From Selaginella moellendorffii (taxonomy: Eukaryota; Streptophyta; Lycopodiopsida; Selaginellales; Selaginellaceae), in NCBI RefSeq assembly GCF_000143415.4, contig NW_003314346.1:377270-441269 (forward strand): DNA of 64,000 nt. The letters are read 5' to 3'. This document shows, piece after piece, positions 39,159 to 52,300 of the stretch. How positions within the stretch are numbered: position 1 is the stretch's first letter; each line of letters begins with the position of its first letter. The notes beneath the pieces are model-generated. The model saw only the letters and a program-made list of their open reading frames with translations, had not been told where the DNA came from and did no database searches. The position numbers and the translations under genes are program-made.

Positions 39159-42100
39159 GTGTTAAAAGGAGGTTTAGGGCTTCCTGGAGTGAGCGAGCGA
39201 TCGGCCCTGATGCTTCTCTCCTGCGACCTGGTAGCGTCGCCCCGCCAGGTACAATTGGCATTGGATTGGAGACTCGCAGCTCCATGTCGTGGCTGGAGAA
39301 GGAAGAGCATCACTAGCGTCAGTAGTAGCAGTAGACGAAGGAGGGGCCGCCTTGGAGCCCTTCTAGTGGGTCAGCTAGCGCTCATCCATCGCCGTCGTCT
39401 CAATCCTCGCCAGCATTCATCGCTCGATTGCTCCAGCAACGGCAACCAATCCGCGCTGCTACGCAGCGACCAAGACAATGGCGGCGCTGTTGGAGGCGAT
39501 GGAGGCGATGGCTTGTCCGCGGCTTTTGGCGGAGATGGCGACGATGGTGGCCGGGATGGCGACGATGGCGGAGGTGGACGAGGACAGCAGCAGCAGCAGC
39601 AGGGAGTGGTGGACAAGGACGTGCATCTTGCGTACCTCAAAGAGGTGGCGAGAATCGCTCATTCGGAGCTGGAGCGCGCGAGGTTGCACAGCAGGGAGCT
39701 CGAAGGCGAAGCACAGAGATTTGCCGAGCGAGCCATTGCGCTGGGCGATGAGGCTACCAACATCTCCACTGCTGCTGCCAATGCCAGAACCGCCATCGAC
39801 AAACTCCACGCTCAAGAGGCCGCGGCCAGAGAAGCCGTGGAGAAAGAAAGCGTGGTGCTATCGGCTGCCAAGAGGAACATCAAGATGGTGGAGCAAGAGC
39901 TGGATGCAGCGAGAACGAGAGCCGAGGAAACGGCTGAGGGTCCGTCCGAGCAAGTGAAGGAACAGCAAGCTCTTCTGGAGTCTGCGTGGTTGGAGCTCCA
40001 AAAGTCCGAGGAAGCGTTTCGAAACTGCCAGCTCGAGGTGTCTCGAATGGAGAACGCTTATCCGGAGCTTCAGACCGAGCTTGATCGCCTGGAGACACTT
40101 GCCGACGCAGCCAAAGCCGTGGCACTCGCTGCCGAGGACGATGTTGCCAAAGCGATGTCGCTGGCGGAGCAAGCCGTGGCGGTGGAACTCGAGGCAGCAC
40201 AGCGTCTCAACGATGCAGAGATTGCTCTACAAAAGGCTGAAACACCTCCTGCCGCCACGGTTACTACCACGGCCACTACCACGACCTCGACCACCACCAT
40301 CACCACCACTGCCACCGTCGAGAAAAATGCCTTGGTTGCTGCTCAGATGGTAGAGTCCACCACCGAAGCAGTAGAGGAGCTCGTTCAAGTGGAGATCAAG
40401 GACAAAGAGCCGATTATTCCCGTTAAATCCAAGACGAATATGGAGAAATCCGAGGCAGAACTACCAGAGGTTCCAGTCGGGCTTTTCTCACAGAAATCAG
40501 ACACGAAAGCAGCCGAGGTCGGGAATCTCAAGTCCTTTACCAAGAAATCTTCTCGGTTTTTTCCAGCGTCCTTCTTTTCGTTCGACGAAGCGGAAGAGTT
40601 CTCGCCGTCTTCACTCTTCTCAGGGTTATTGCTATCGGTCAGACAAAATATTCTTAAAGTTGCCATTGGTGGAGTACTTCTCCTTGGTGGGTACGTAGTT
40701 TGATTATCATCCAATTGTTTTCTAGCTTTTTAACACGTTTTTCTTTGTCAGAGCGGTTTTTGTCGCTGGCAGAGCAGAAAAAGCTAGCCAGCTTATTCAT
40801 TCCTCTGAGGCTTATGTCGCCACAAGTGCTAAACCTCTCTTGCAAAAACTAGACAAGTTACCCTCCAGGATCAAGGTCGTGATTGACAAATTGTCAAAGC
40901 AAGAGGTATGGGTCGAAGTGCATGCATGGTCTTTAATGTTTGTATTGCATGATGTGCAGGTCAATGAAGAGGAGGCCTCTCTCTTTGATGTTTTGTGGCT
41001 GCTCTTGGCCAGCGTGGTCTTTGTTCCCGTTTTTCAAAAGATTCCTGGAGGTAGAACATGCGTTTTACAATGACAAGAAAATCAACTGCTCCTGACTCTC
41101 TCGGATGTGTTCTTACTGTTAAGTCTTACAGGAAGTCCTGTCCTCGGGTATTTGGCCGCTGGGGTGCTAATTGGTCCGCACTCGCTCCATATAATCCGAA
41201 ACGTACACGGAACCAAAGCTATTGCTGAATTTGGCGTCGTCTTTCTACTTTTTAACATTGGCCTCGAGGTATTGCTGCTTTTTCTTCGTCAATACCACTT
41301 AACGTGTACTTTCTGGTCGTTGTTTTATAGCTTTCAGTGGAAAGACTAAGCTCGATGAGAAAATATGTCTTTGGCTTTGGATCGAGTCAGGTACGTCATT
41401 CCCCACTTGTCTTTTCTTATTCTAACTTTTTACTACAGGTCTTGGCTACGGCACTAGCGTCTGGCTTGTTTGCGTACTACGTCTCAGGACTTACACTTCC
41501 TGCTGCTATTGTAATCGGCAATGGATTGGCGCTCTCGTCCACTGCCGTCGTCCTGCAGGTACGTGAAGGATATTTCTTCTAAGCGATAGAGTAATCTTTG
41601 TCTTTTTCAGGTGCTCCAAGAGCGTGGTGAAAGCACATCTCGTCATGGCCGTTCGGCATTTTCAGTTTTACTCTTTCAGGTGAGGTCAAAGTTTTCTTCT
41701 ATTCGATTAACTTAACTTCCAATCGGTTTCAGGATCTGGCAGTCGTAGTTCTTCTCATTCTGATACCTCTCCTGTCACCAAATTCGTCAAGAGGCGGGGT
41801 AAGTCGTGAATCCGACTTCGTGCCTGTCTTATGTTGATGCGATCTAGGCTGGACTCAACGCGATTGCCGAAGCACTTGGAATAGCGGCTGTGAAAGGAGT
41901 GATTGCCATCAGTGGGATAATTGCGGGTGGTAGACTGGTTAGTACTTTTGCTAAAATACGTAAAATCGAGGGACGAACTTAATCTGTGCTAATTGCAGCT
42001 TCTTCGTCCTATATACCGGAGTATGGCTGAAAATCACAATGCCGAAATATTTGCGGCAAACACGCTGCTCGTTGTTCTTGGAACTAGCGTTCTCACTGCC

Positions 42101-43771
42101 AGGGTACCTGAAAACTTTCGTTTTGGTTAGCTGAGTAATTTGCTTTGTGCAGGCCGGGCTTTCTATGGCCCTTGGCGCGTTTCTTGCTGGACTCCTTTTG
42201 TCAGAAACCGAGTTCGCTCTACAAGTTGAATCCGATATTGCACCATATCGGGGTCTTCTTCTGGGACTTTTCTTTATGACAGTAAGTGGTTTCCTCTAAG
42301 AACAATATCTTCCGAGCTCATTATCTGGCGTAACACCTGCAGGTTGGGATGTCTATAGATCCGCAGCTGTTTTTAGCCAAGTCCAACATCATCCTGGGGT
42401 CATTGGCTTTGCTGATTGTTGGCAAAGCCATGTTGATAGCTTGTCTGGGTCGTCAGTTTGGTCTTTCTAGTGTAGCAGCACTTCGTACTGGTCTTTTACT
42501 TGCTCCTGGCGGGGAGTTTGCCTTTGTTGCCTTCGGCGAAGCAGTGAACCAGGTACGCAGCTTCAAGCAATCAGCTTTAACTTGGCTTTGCAAATGTCGT
42601 GCAGGGAATCATGAGCCAACAGCTATCTTCCCTCATGTTCCTGATTGTTGGCTTGTCCATGGCATTAACTCCTTGGCTTGCTGCGGCCGGACAAATAATC
42701 TCAACAAAGTTCGACCAGCAGGACGTCCGAAGCCTGCTACCTGCAGAGAACGAGGTATTTCTCATGTTTAACTCGAAAGAGCCCAATACACGTACGTCCG
42801 CATGCAGACGGATGATCTAGAAGGCCACATGATAGTTTGTGGATTTGGTCGAGTCGGCCAGGTGCGTTTCGCTGTGAACCTTCACAGAATCACTAGAACG
42901 TTTGTCGCATTGTGCAGATCATCTCGCAAATGCTGTCGGAGCGACTGATTCCCTTCGTTGCGCTTGATGTCCGAAGGTTGGTGCTTGGTTTCTAAGAGCC
43001 GGTTTTTAAATCGTCGTGTGCAGTGAGCGTGTAAGCATGGGCCGAGCTCTCGATCTCCCTGTTTACTTTGGAGACGCCGGAAGTAAAGAGGTTTGTTTTG
43101 TTTCCAGCACTCTGCTGTTTGTTCTTTCCACAAAGCGTTGCTTTTCAGGTGCTACACAAGCTCGGTGCCGACAGGGCAGCTGCTGCGGTGATCACTCTCG
43201 ACACCCCCGGAGCAAACTACAGGGCTGTGTGGGCTCTGAGCAAATATTTTCCCAAAGTCAAGACTTATGTGCGTGCTCATGACGTCGATCACGGCATCAA
43301 CCTGGAGAAAGCAGGAGCAACCGCTGTAAGTCGCTTTGGCCCTTCTACGCAAAAAGTCACCTTGGGTTTTGGTTGGCATTACAGGTGGTTCCCGAGACGT
43401 TGGAACCGAGCTTGCAGTTGGCGGCAGCAGTACTTGCCGAGGTAATCAGCCTACACTTGATGTTGTCTCATGTTTTTTTTGCATTGTTGTATATATCTAG
43501 GCAAAACTTCCCGCATCTGAAATAGCCTCCACTATAAACGAGTTTCGATCAAGACATCTTGCAGAGCTGACAGAGGTACCATTTCCAGTGCGTATTCTTT
43601 TTCACTTCTTGTCTTTCTGTGCGCGTGCAGCTTACCAAGAAAAGTGGTACATCTCTTGGCTATGGCTTCTCCCAAAACGTTGGAGCGAAACCAAAGCAAA
43701 GCAGTGCAGGCAAGAGTGAAGACGATGGCTCCCCAGACCGTAGGTTCGAAGGTGTCATCGCAGTTCCTTGA
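39159..43771 (+). CDS. KEA2: Chloroplast K+/H+ antiporter, KEA1/KEA2 type
   Basis: Plastid inner-envelope K+ efflux antiporter of the CPA2 family. Exon 1 (39159 to about 40700) encodes a Ser/Arg-rich transit peptide, a Gly/Asp-rich linker, a long coiled coil typical of KEA1/2 ([19 protein letters not shown] onward) and the first hydrophobic segment. About 18 short exons then encode the Na+/H+ exchanger domain ([67 protein letters not shown]) and a C-terminal KTN nucleotide-binding domain with GFGRVG. The stop is at 43769-43771 after FEGVIAVP. Exons join across introns of about 45-70 nt. KEA1 and KEA2 cannot be told apart here. The gene sits at the edge of the rearranged region but looks intact. 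Confidence 0.93.
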
Positions 43772-44308
43772 GTTGGTTGTTAATATGTAATTGATGGAAA
43801 GCGATGGCCTAAGATATTTCTCTCGAGCTTTAGAAAGCGTTTGTTCGCGGGGACAAATCACTCGTCACTGGGACCGTGTTGGAGAAAATTCGCAGTTTAA
43901 ACCCAGAGCGAATTCAAGGCGCGATCAAACACCATGACTTCATAGCGCGTAGGCGAAGATGGCGATGGCGGTGCAAAAGCGACAACAAGCAGTCGACAAA
44001 GACGTGCAACTCACTTTCCTTCCCTTTTTATGTTCATCCCAGATGAACGACATTTTTATCTTCCCTTTGGTGGAGCGTCAATTAGAGGAGAGATCATCAC
44101 ATCTTGGACCTTGTCAAAGCTCGCCTCATGGTGATCAAAGTCGGGCGAAGCCGTGTCCAACTTGGCTCGAGATCGTGGATCGAGACACGAGCAGTCGCTG
44201 GTCGCTGTTGAATTGGACATTTATAATCGAAGTGAAACATGTCAGAGAAAGAACCCTCCTGGAAAGAAGAAGTATACTCTTGACAAGTAGGCCATCCATC
44301 GTGATCCA
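43772..44308. other. Intergenic between convergent KEA and DUF1295 genes
   Basis: About 540 bp. ORFs of 80-136 codons occur on both strands (for example 43959-44369 plus) but have no recognisable domain and overlap the end of the DUF1295 coding region. I treat the stretch as the two 3' UTR regions. Confidence 0.5.
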
Positions 44309-45403
44309 TCAGTCTGTAAACCTGGAAAGCTTGGGCCATGGAATCGACACCGACGTTTGTCTCTGGTAACTCCTGTAAGCTGCCGCTCTCGACTCTTTCG
44401 CCAGCATTCTCCTCTCAACCATGACCGTGACGCAGGCGAGGCAAGCACTGTTGATCACGGCCCCCAGCATCGTCCAAGAGAAGCCCAGCCTCGAGCCAAA
44501 CATCGCCAGCCCCCACCACCATAGCTGCTCGCCGAAGTAGTTTGGATGCCGGGAGTAGCGCCACAGACCCTCGTCCAGAACCGCGACTGGCTGCGCCCCG
44601 CGCTCTCTCCGGAGCTTGTTGCTGCTCACAAAGCTGTGGAGCTGGGTGTCGGCAATGCAGGCGATGGAAATCCCCGCAACGCAGAGCATGGCGATGGTGG
44701 TGTCGATAAGGTGGTGCCATGGAAGCTGGCTTTGGAAGACGGCATAGACGGGAAGGCAAATGCCCACCAGCAAAACCTTCGCAGAGAAAGGTGGCGTCAG
44801 AAAGAACAGCGCTAGAGGAGTTACAGTACCTGTTGCGAGACGTAGACTGCGAAGAAGGAAATCCACCACCAGTGACGGCCGAACCGCTCGCGCATCTCCG
44901 CAAACCTCCAATCCTCCCGGGCTCCCAGCTTCCAATCCTCCCGCCGGAAGTACGAGTGCGTGATCCTGGCGCTCCACACCCAGACGAGCGCGGTGACTAC
45001 TCGCGATCTCACCGGGTCGGACTTGGCGGAGGGATGCGCCGCCAGGAAATGCGTGATCAAGACCGGCAGGAAAGCCCAGTATGGGTCGATGAGCTAGATC
45101 CAAACAAGACAAGGAGAATGAGAGTGGATCGAAAGGATGAACGGTGGCTAACTTTACCCAAGTGCTCCCTTGGACGAGGCTAATGATCCAAAACACCACA
45201 TTGACATTGACAAAGAAGAAAGCATTGAGAAGTAGCAAAGGATGGGCTGCCGCGCTCCACACGGACAGTGACTTCCTTGCCACTGGTGGCGGTGGCGATG
45301 GCGATGGCGATGGCAGCGGCGGTGGGCATCCATAGAGAATCCAAGCGTACGCGACGATGGTGGGAAGTAGGACGAGTGACGCCACGCCCGAATTTCCCCC
45401 CAT
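44309..45403 (-). CDS. DUF1295 / steroid 5-alpha-reductase-like membrane protein
   Basis: Three exons (45158-45403, 44830-45093, 44309-44776) join in phase to 325 aa. Several membrane segments are visible: VASLVLLPTIVAYAWILYG, LLLLNAFFFVNVNVVFWIIS, WAFLPVLITHFLAAH, VLLVGICLPVYAVFQSQL, IDTTIAMLCVAGISIACIAD and WTMLGAVINSACLACVTVM. The C-terminal signature EGLWRYSRHPNYFGEQLWWW is the DUF1295/ICMT-like NADPH-dependent reductase motif. Substrate unknown; lipid or steroid reduction in the ER is inferred from the superfamily. The ATG at 45403 is preferred over the much longer upstream frame, which runs antisense into the dirigent gene. Confidence 0.88.
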   Translation of the reverse strand: MGGNSGVASLVLLPTIVAYAWILYGCPPPLPSPSPSPPPPVARKSLSVWSAAAHPLLLLNAFFFVNVNVVFWIISLVQGSTWVKLATVHPFDPLSFSLSCLDLAHRPILGFPAGLDHAFPGGASLRQVRPGEIASSHRARLGVERQDHALVLPAGGLEAGSPGGLEVCGDARAVRPSLVVDFLLRSLRLATGTVTPLALFFLTPPFSAKVLLVGICLPVYAVFQSQLPWHHLIDTTIAMLCVAGISIACIADTQLHSFVSSNKLRRERGAQPVAVLDEGLWRYSRHPNYFGEQLWWWGLAMFGSRLGFSWTMLGAVINSACLACVTVMVERRMLAKESRAAAYRSYQRQTSVSIPWPKLSRFTD

Positions 45404-45599
45404 AGCTAGGGTAAAAGGCTCCACTTTAAAAACCATGGACATGTTCTTGCCATTATCCCAGCGCCAGTACAGTTTAAAAAACGTTTCAACCAGCGAGTTT
45501 GAGGCCATCCCTTCCTTTCTCCTCAATTCTCTTTCTCCCCGTGAGCTTTGACTTCTCGCGAGTATCAAAGAGCGAGTGGAATCACTGCAAGTTTGCTCA

Positions 45600-46184
45600 A
45601 TGGCATCTTCTTCTTCCTCTTCCTCTTCCTCTTCCTCTTGGAGTAGTGCAGGAGCCATGGCAGCAGCAGTAGCGATCCTGGCACTGGCAATGAGCTTCCT
45701 GGCACTAGATCTTCCTCGAGTGACCGCTGCCTCGAGCAAGGTCCCGCGGCGCCTCCAGTTCTTCATGCAAGACCGGCAGCTCATCGCCAACAACACTGGC
45801 GTGGAGGTGGCGGCGGAGGGCGGCAATCTCACGCGCTACGACTTTGGGACCGTCTTCGTCATCGACGATCCCATCACCGAGACCACTTCCAACACTTCCA
45901 AGGTTGTGGGAAGAGGGCAGGGGATGTACTTGGTGGAGTCGCGATCGAATTTCCACTTGCTCGTCTCCTTCTCGGCGTATCTGGAGAACCCACAATACAA
46001 TGGGACGATCGTCTTCCACGGCTCGTACAAGGCGCTCGAGCCCACCAGGGAGCTCCCAATCATCGCCGGCACTGGGGATTTCCGGGGGATCACGGGCTAT
46101 GCGGCCGTCACCACGCCCGTGAATCTGGGATTGTACGTCGTGCTTAGCTTCGATTGCTTCATCTCCTTCCTCCGCTACGAATGA
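45600..46184 (+). CDS. Dirigent protein
   Basis: A single-exon 194-aa protein. A poly-Ser N-terminus precedes a hydrophobic signal segment (AVAILALAMSFLALDLPRVT). The dirigent domain follows: LQFFMQDRQLIANNTGVEVA, FGTVFVIDDPITE, GRGQGMYLV, VSFSAYLENPQYNGTIVFHG, RELPIIAGTGDFRGITGYA. Dirigent proteins steer stereoselective coupling of monolignol radicals in the apoplast, giving lignans or helping lignin assembly. Several N-glycosylation sites (NNT, NLT, NTS, NGT) are present. The SPEF2 start is only about 145 bp downstream on the same strand, so 3' and 5' UTRs are tight. The divergent DUF1295 start is about 200 bp upstream. Confidence 0.93.
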   Translation: MASSSSSSSSSSSWSSAGAMAAAVAILALAMSFLALDLPRVTAASSKVPRRLQFFMQDRQLIANNTGVEVAAEGGNLTRYDFGTVFVIDDPITETTSNTSKVVGRGQGMYLVESRSNFHLLVSFSAYLENPQYNGTIVFHGSYKALEPTRELPIIAGTGDFRGITGYAAVTTPVNLGLYVVLSFDCFISFLRYE

Positions 46185-46329
46185 CGGGATCCTCTTTGGA
46201 TCATCATCCTCAAATATTCTATAAACTTGTTTGGATTGGAGAGATTGGAATATGCTTCGTCTCCAAGTAGTTTCGCGTGTTTGTGTGTGTACACTTTTTG
46301 GAATTTAGGGTCTTACGCTCTTGCGCGCG

Positions 46330-49300
46330 ATGGACAGCTCCAGCGGGATGATCCCGTGGAGGCCGCCGGGGCCGGATTACGAGCCCAGCCCCAAGGTGCG
46401 GCGTGAGGAGATGGTTGTGAAGCGCTTCGCCGAGGAGAAGAAGCGCCAGGTATGAGTGATCGCCGGTGTCCAGGCCATTGCCTGAGAGAAATGTGGTACT
46501 CCAGGAGAAAGCGCGGGATGCGTATCATAGGATGAAGCTCGCGACTGCCCTTGAGATGAGAGAGCGGCAGCACAAGATCATTTATGATGTGAGAAGATCT
46601 TCTTTGCACGCTTCTCCAGCTCGACTTCTCCTGTGATTTCATTCCAGGAGTTCCAAAAGAAGCTGGAAAAGAGCCGGTTACAAAAGACATATAACTTCGC
46701 TGTCTATGCTCACTTAAAGGCAGGTCGTTCGAGTTTCTTTTGTCGCTCACGAGTTTATGCTTGTTGTATCTAGGATGCCTGGAAAAATGCGGAGCAGCTC
46801 GATCTGGCATCCTTCATTGTGGTGGATCAAAGGGTCTGTAAGTTCTCTCCAAATCAACTTACAGAACGAAAGATTTTACAAAGGTTTTATTAAGTTCTGC
46901 TCTGGAGTTGATGATTTCTGAGCATCCCCGGTCTTTTGGCAATTTCAGGATATAACAAAGCGAATGTATGGCAAAGAAGGTGTAAGCGAAAGCACGAGAG
47001 ATGACATACAAGCCTTTGAAAGTAAGGGATACGAACTTGGAGCGGAGCCCAAGGTGGAAGCTGTTGATCCAAAAGCCAAAAAGCCGCCTCCGTCAAAAGG
47101 GAAAAAGGAGGGACCTCCTGCCGTTTTTGATCCTGCTGTTATTGCCCAGGTAAGCTTTACCTACATGTCTGCTCCCATTTTATTGTTTTTAAACAGCAAG
47201 GGAAAGCTTACCTTGAAGATGTCAAAGCTCGGAAGGGTAGGGAGGATGCTGGCAGATTTCAGCATCGTCAAGACATACGAAAGGTAGAAACGTCATGTTT
47301 TTGTGCTGATGCTCTTAATCATTCTGTTTCCTGTAGGAAGAACTGGAACAACTGGAGAGGCAAAAAGAGGCAGAAGAAGCTAGGAAGAAAGAGGAGGAAG
47401 AACAGACTGTCCAAAAGAGACTGGAAGAAGAACTTCGGCAAGCTGAAATTCTTCGAATGCAGGAAGCTGAGCTAGAGAGCATGCTTGCCTATCGAAGGAA
47501 CTTCGAGTTGCAAATAGCCGAGCAGAGGCAACGGGAATGGGATGCTGTTCTTGCTCGTGACAGGGAGTTGCTCATAATGATGCGGCAAGACTGCTTTGAT
47601 GAAGTCGAACACGAGCATCAACTTGTGGAGGTGCTTGAGTGACTACATTGGCTTTAAGCTTAATGTTTTTCTGATGCAGGCAGAAAAGAAAAGGAAAGCC
47701 GAAAACAGGAAAACGAGGCATAGGGAGATGTGCCGGGAAGTCATTCTTCAAGTAAGCGACTAGTAACAAGTAATGCTCTTGTTAACATGGTCGCTATGTT
47801 CTCAGATTACAAGTCTGGCTGAGAGCCGGGCTTGCTATCGGGAAAGCACTAATAGTGACCTTCCTATGCTGGAATGGCGCGAGTGGCAAACGCTGTTTGT
47901 GAAGGGGGCTATTATGCCGAGTCCATTATGCAGCGATATAATTTCTACCGAGTCACAAACGGAAGAGGAGAATCGCATCGCTGACGAGGTAAATAGCGAG
48001 AGGCCCGGATAACAATTCTTATACCATATGTGTTCACAGGCTGCTGCAATGGAATACTTCCAAGAACAAGGTGAATGGAATGGAGTTCAGCCGATTGGCA
48101 AGAACAAAGAGCTTGGGATTATCTTGCATATTATTCACACAATGGCGGATGTTCCACCAAAACCGCTGCCCATACCACACTCCTCTGAATGGACGCTGAA
48201 GCTGGCAACCGTTGGAATTCCATATTCAGGTTCATGTTTGGTAACAGTTCGTGTTTTATTCATCACTTATCACTTACCACAGGGAGGTCGACTATTGCGA
48301 CAAAAATCGCCACCGAATTTGGTATCAAAACAATTGAAATGGATAAAATTCTGGCTGCTGCCATAGCAGAAGCCGAAGCAGGTATATTTATATATCTATG
48401 TTGTTACTGTTAGTGTTAACGCTTTAGTTTGTAGAAGAAGCAAACCAACCAGTCAACGCGGAACCAGCTCCAGAGACACCAGCTCCGGATACTCCAGCGC
48501 CGGTTAACGAAGTTGAACCTTCGACAGTTCCAGCGGAAGGTGCCCCAAGCCTTGTTGAAACTGTAGAGGTGCAGCCAACACCACCCCCGCCACCAACTAA
48601 GGCGCAACTGGGAAAAGCTGCCAAACAGTGCAAGCAACAGGGACAACAGGTATGTTCTAAAGCTAAAGTTTGTTTTACACAACAGCTTGTTTTAATCAGG
48701 TACCAGACGAAGTGATGGTGACCTTGCTTGTCATGACCATAAGCAATCTTCACGCAACTGGTATTTACTACGTTGGAAGCTTGAAATAACAACAGCTCTA
48801 TTTCTCAGAGGATGAAAAAGCTCCACCCAAGAAACCTCCTCCCAAGGACAAGAAGGGCGGGAAAGGTGCCGAGCCTGAAATAAACGTCACAGGGTTCATT
48901 CTAGATGGATTTCCAAACACTGCTGGGCAAGCGGCGGCACTTGAAAAGGCTTTGACAGGACTTGACTTTGAGTTTACAGCTCGACACGAGGCGGAGGCAT
49001 CTGTATTGGCACCTCCGCCCCCTATTGTAAGTGCTGCGTTAAAATGGTCTCTGCTCTAACTGAAAAACTTCCAACAGATAAAGGTAGACAAGTTTGTTTC
49101 AGGCCTCGATGGTATCTTTCTAATGGAATGTCCAAACGAAGAAAGAGCTCTGAACAAAGCATTAGGAAAGCGTGTCGATAGCAAGACTGGCTTGTTCTAT
49201 CACCTTGATTACGATCCACCTCCGCCAACTGATAAGACGTACGTATTGAAAAGTAATTTCTTGACGCCAGTATAACTTTTGTCTACTACAGTGGTATTGC

Positions 49301-52300
49301 TTCGCGCCTGCAACCTGTCGAAGAACCGGATCTAGCCCGTATTAGAATTGTGGAAGGGTTGCACCTCTGGCCGGCTCTAACGTCGTGGATGAGCAAGTTC
49401 TTAAACGCCTTCTGGGTTGGTATGGAGGAGCATGGCAAAGTGAAACCAGAGGATGCGAGCAACGTAGTAAAGGACTTCGTTGCTGCAAGAGTTCAGGCCG
49501 ACGCCGCGGCTGCAGCCGCTAAAGCTGCAAGAGAAGCCGAGGAGGCTACGAATCTCGCATTGGGAGAAACCGAGAAGGCAAAAGTCGGGTGTGATATTGC
49601 TAGCAAACAGCTGTACTTCGCCAAAGTTGGCGAGATCGAAGCGGCAGCAGTGCTTGAATCATTTCCCGCTGATCCTTTGGCTAAAGAGACTCTACGGGTG
49701 AAAGCAAGTACAATGGCTGGCCAGAAACTCAACGAGGCAGTAAAAGCTTTAAAGGAGATCCAAAACGCTCTGGAAGTTACTCAAAAGGCAGCTGCTCAGG
49801 CTCAAGAAGCAGCAACGAGAGCACAGGAAGCAGTCGGTGGGGCAGATGCTTGTTTTCAAGCAAAAGCCGATGCAGAAGCGGCAGCAGAAGCCGCAAAACA
49901 AGCCGCTTCGCGGGCCAGTGTTGCATCTCAAAAGGCTGGTTTTGCTTTTGAGGCTGCATCGTCTGACCTTGCCAAAGTGGAAAAACCAGAAGAAGCAGCT
50001 GCAAAGGGTAAACAACCGGAAGAAGCACAGGTAAGGCTAGACTTTTTTATTTGTCGATGTTGTATCTTACGTTTACTATGTCTGCAGGATGTTTCTTCAG
50101 GCGAAACAGCAGCTGCTGCTGAACCTGCTCCCGAATATCCAGAAATTGATCTAAGCACCGCAGGTTTTTGTTCGATTGTTCTCTTTGCCGTTTCTTATGT
50201 CTGTATTTGTGCTTTGCAGTTACCTTCCATTCAAGCTGGAAGCAAATAGAGTCCCTCTACTTCTCATGCCTTAAAAACCTCTTTCATAGCCTTAGAGTGG
50301 AACGTGTCAATGGACGTAATATCCTGCAGGAGGTATGTTTAGATGCGCACCACGGCTGTTCTTTTACAGGTTGCTGAAATTTGTGCAGATCAAAATGAAT
50401 TTTGGAGTGTTCTTGAAGAGGCCAGATAATAAACAAAAGACCTTCGATGATTTTCAGGTGACGCCCTTCACATGGCTGCATCCCAGTCAAAAGTAACTTC
50501 ACTTCTACTTCAGGCGAAGTATAACCGGATTGAAATCGACCAACGTCGTCAACCGAAGATGAAGCAGACTCTGAAGAAGACGGTGGACGACCTTGCAAAG
50601 CAACTTCGTACTATTTGTGACCAGAGGCTGAAGGTAAGCCTATAAATTTGAACTTGTGGTGTTTGTAAACACCAGTTTACAGGAAGCTCAAGAAAACTGC
50701 AAAAAAGTACTCGCTGATTGGATTGCGCAAAGAACGTCGTCGTGTATCTCTCTCTTCACCAATTTGATTCAAACAGAAGTGAGTTTTTGTCTAGATTCTC
50801 GTTCTAGCTTTTCGTACTTTTTCCTGGTAGATTGACACGCATCTGCAAACTTGTGCGTTTCTCCATGAAGTTTACTTCAGAAAGCCGAGCTCGGCTGTCA
50901 TGGAGACTTTTAATCCTGTGAGCAACCTCGTAGAAACCGCGCAGGTTCCTCCAAAGACTTTTCCTGTCCCCGGATGGATTCCGGGAGTCACTGCTTCTTC
51001 TCCTCAGATTTCTCAGGTATGTATTTTTCGTCGGGTTGCCTGCATTCTCTATAACTTCTCCCGGCTGTAGATTGTTACAAAAGCTCTCTTTTTAATCGAT
51101 GGAATAATAAAGGCAGCGACTGATCCTGAACTGGACAATCGGGCGAAGGCTGGAGGGAAGTCGAAGCCGCCTCCGGCAAAATCAAAACCCGGAGAAGGAG
51201 ATGGTCAATCACCTGGTCCATCGGCTATGTTGCGGGAACATGAAATTATTCAATCTCGGCTTCAGTTGCTTGGTATCACTGTCTTTTGGAACTTCCTTGC
51301 TGCTTGTCTGATATGATGAATTAAACTTTATTCTGTTTGATGGTTGGCAGTGCAGCAAGCAAGGCTTGCACATATATGGGGGAGTTGCAACCACTGGTTA
51401 ATGGTTCATCGGCACGCATGGAAAAGTGGATGAACGATTGCAACAAGGTGTGTCTATATTTTATTGTTCTGACTGATACCTGAAGGGATCTAATGTAATG
51501 CAGGTTGAATCTGAGATTGTTACGGAAGTCATTGAGCTTTCTAACGAGGCTGTCGAGGAAGCAATTCCTCTGTGGTACCAAATGAACTTAGATGGTGGAG
51601 AGCTTGTGATTAATGAGGAACATATGATGGTGGTAAGTTTCCTTAGGCTTATCATGCCATTCTAGACTTACTAAATCCTATCTAAATTGTCATTGAAGGA
51701 TCCTCCTCCACAATTGGCGGTGCAACCGGTGATTGACGTAAACAAATGGCACTTCAAGCTTCTTCGTAATCTTGTGGAAATTCTACGGACCATGTCGCTT
51801 GCAGGTACGTGCTGGAAAAATGTAATTTCGATCTCTTACTGTGCTTCATGCTTCCAGGTTACATAGAAACGGAAAAAGCTACATCAACTTTACTACAGGC
51901 GGTCCAAACCGCACATGCACAGGGAAGAGAAGACGTTGAGTTTGCTCAAGTTCCACACCTTCCAGCAACCAAGGGGAGACCATTTGGACCATTCCAGATC
52001 TGGCTGGACTACACGAACAATGTTATGAAAAAGGTTTTCCACAGACTAGGATTTTCCCGCGCAACCATCTCAACGTGACGTTCTGCAGGTTCCTCCGGCG
52101 AAAACTGAGGCCGAGACTGTACAGATATTAGACTGGAGAGCGTTGATAATGACGCTAGCGGATATACATTTCAATGATTGCATTTCTGCATCGAGTGTCG
52201 AGAATGTCAAGCAAGTCTGCAGCTGTGAGTGCCTTTTGTTATCCTCAGTAACGTACTCTAACGAGCTCTTGCTGCAGTGCTTGAAGAAACAAGCAAAAAT

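Noticed and set aside
43959-44369. 136-codon plus-strand ORF between KEA and DUF1295
   Set aside because: No domain, no signal sequence, overlaps the 3' end of DUF1295 antisense; most likely chance in UTR sequence.
45404-45832. N-terminal extension of the DUF1295 frame to 45832
   Set aside because: It would run antisense through the dirigent signal peptide and encode low-complexity Glu-rich sequence; the first membrane segment begins right after the ATG at 45403.
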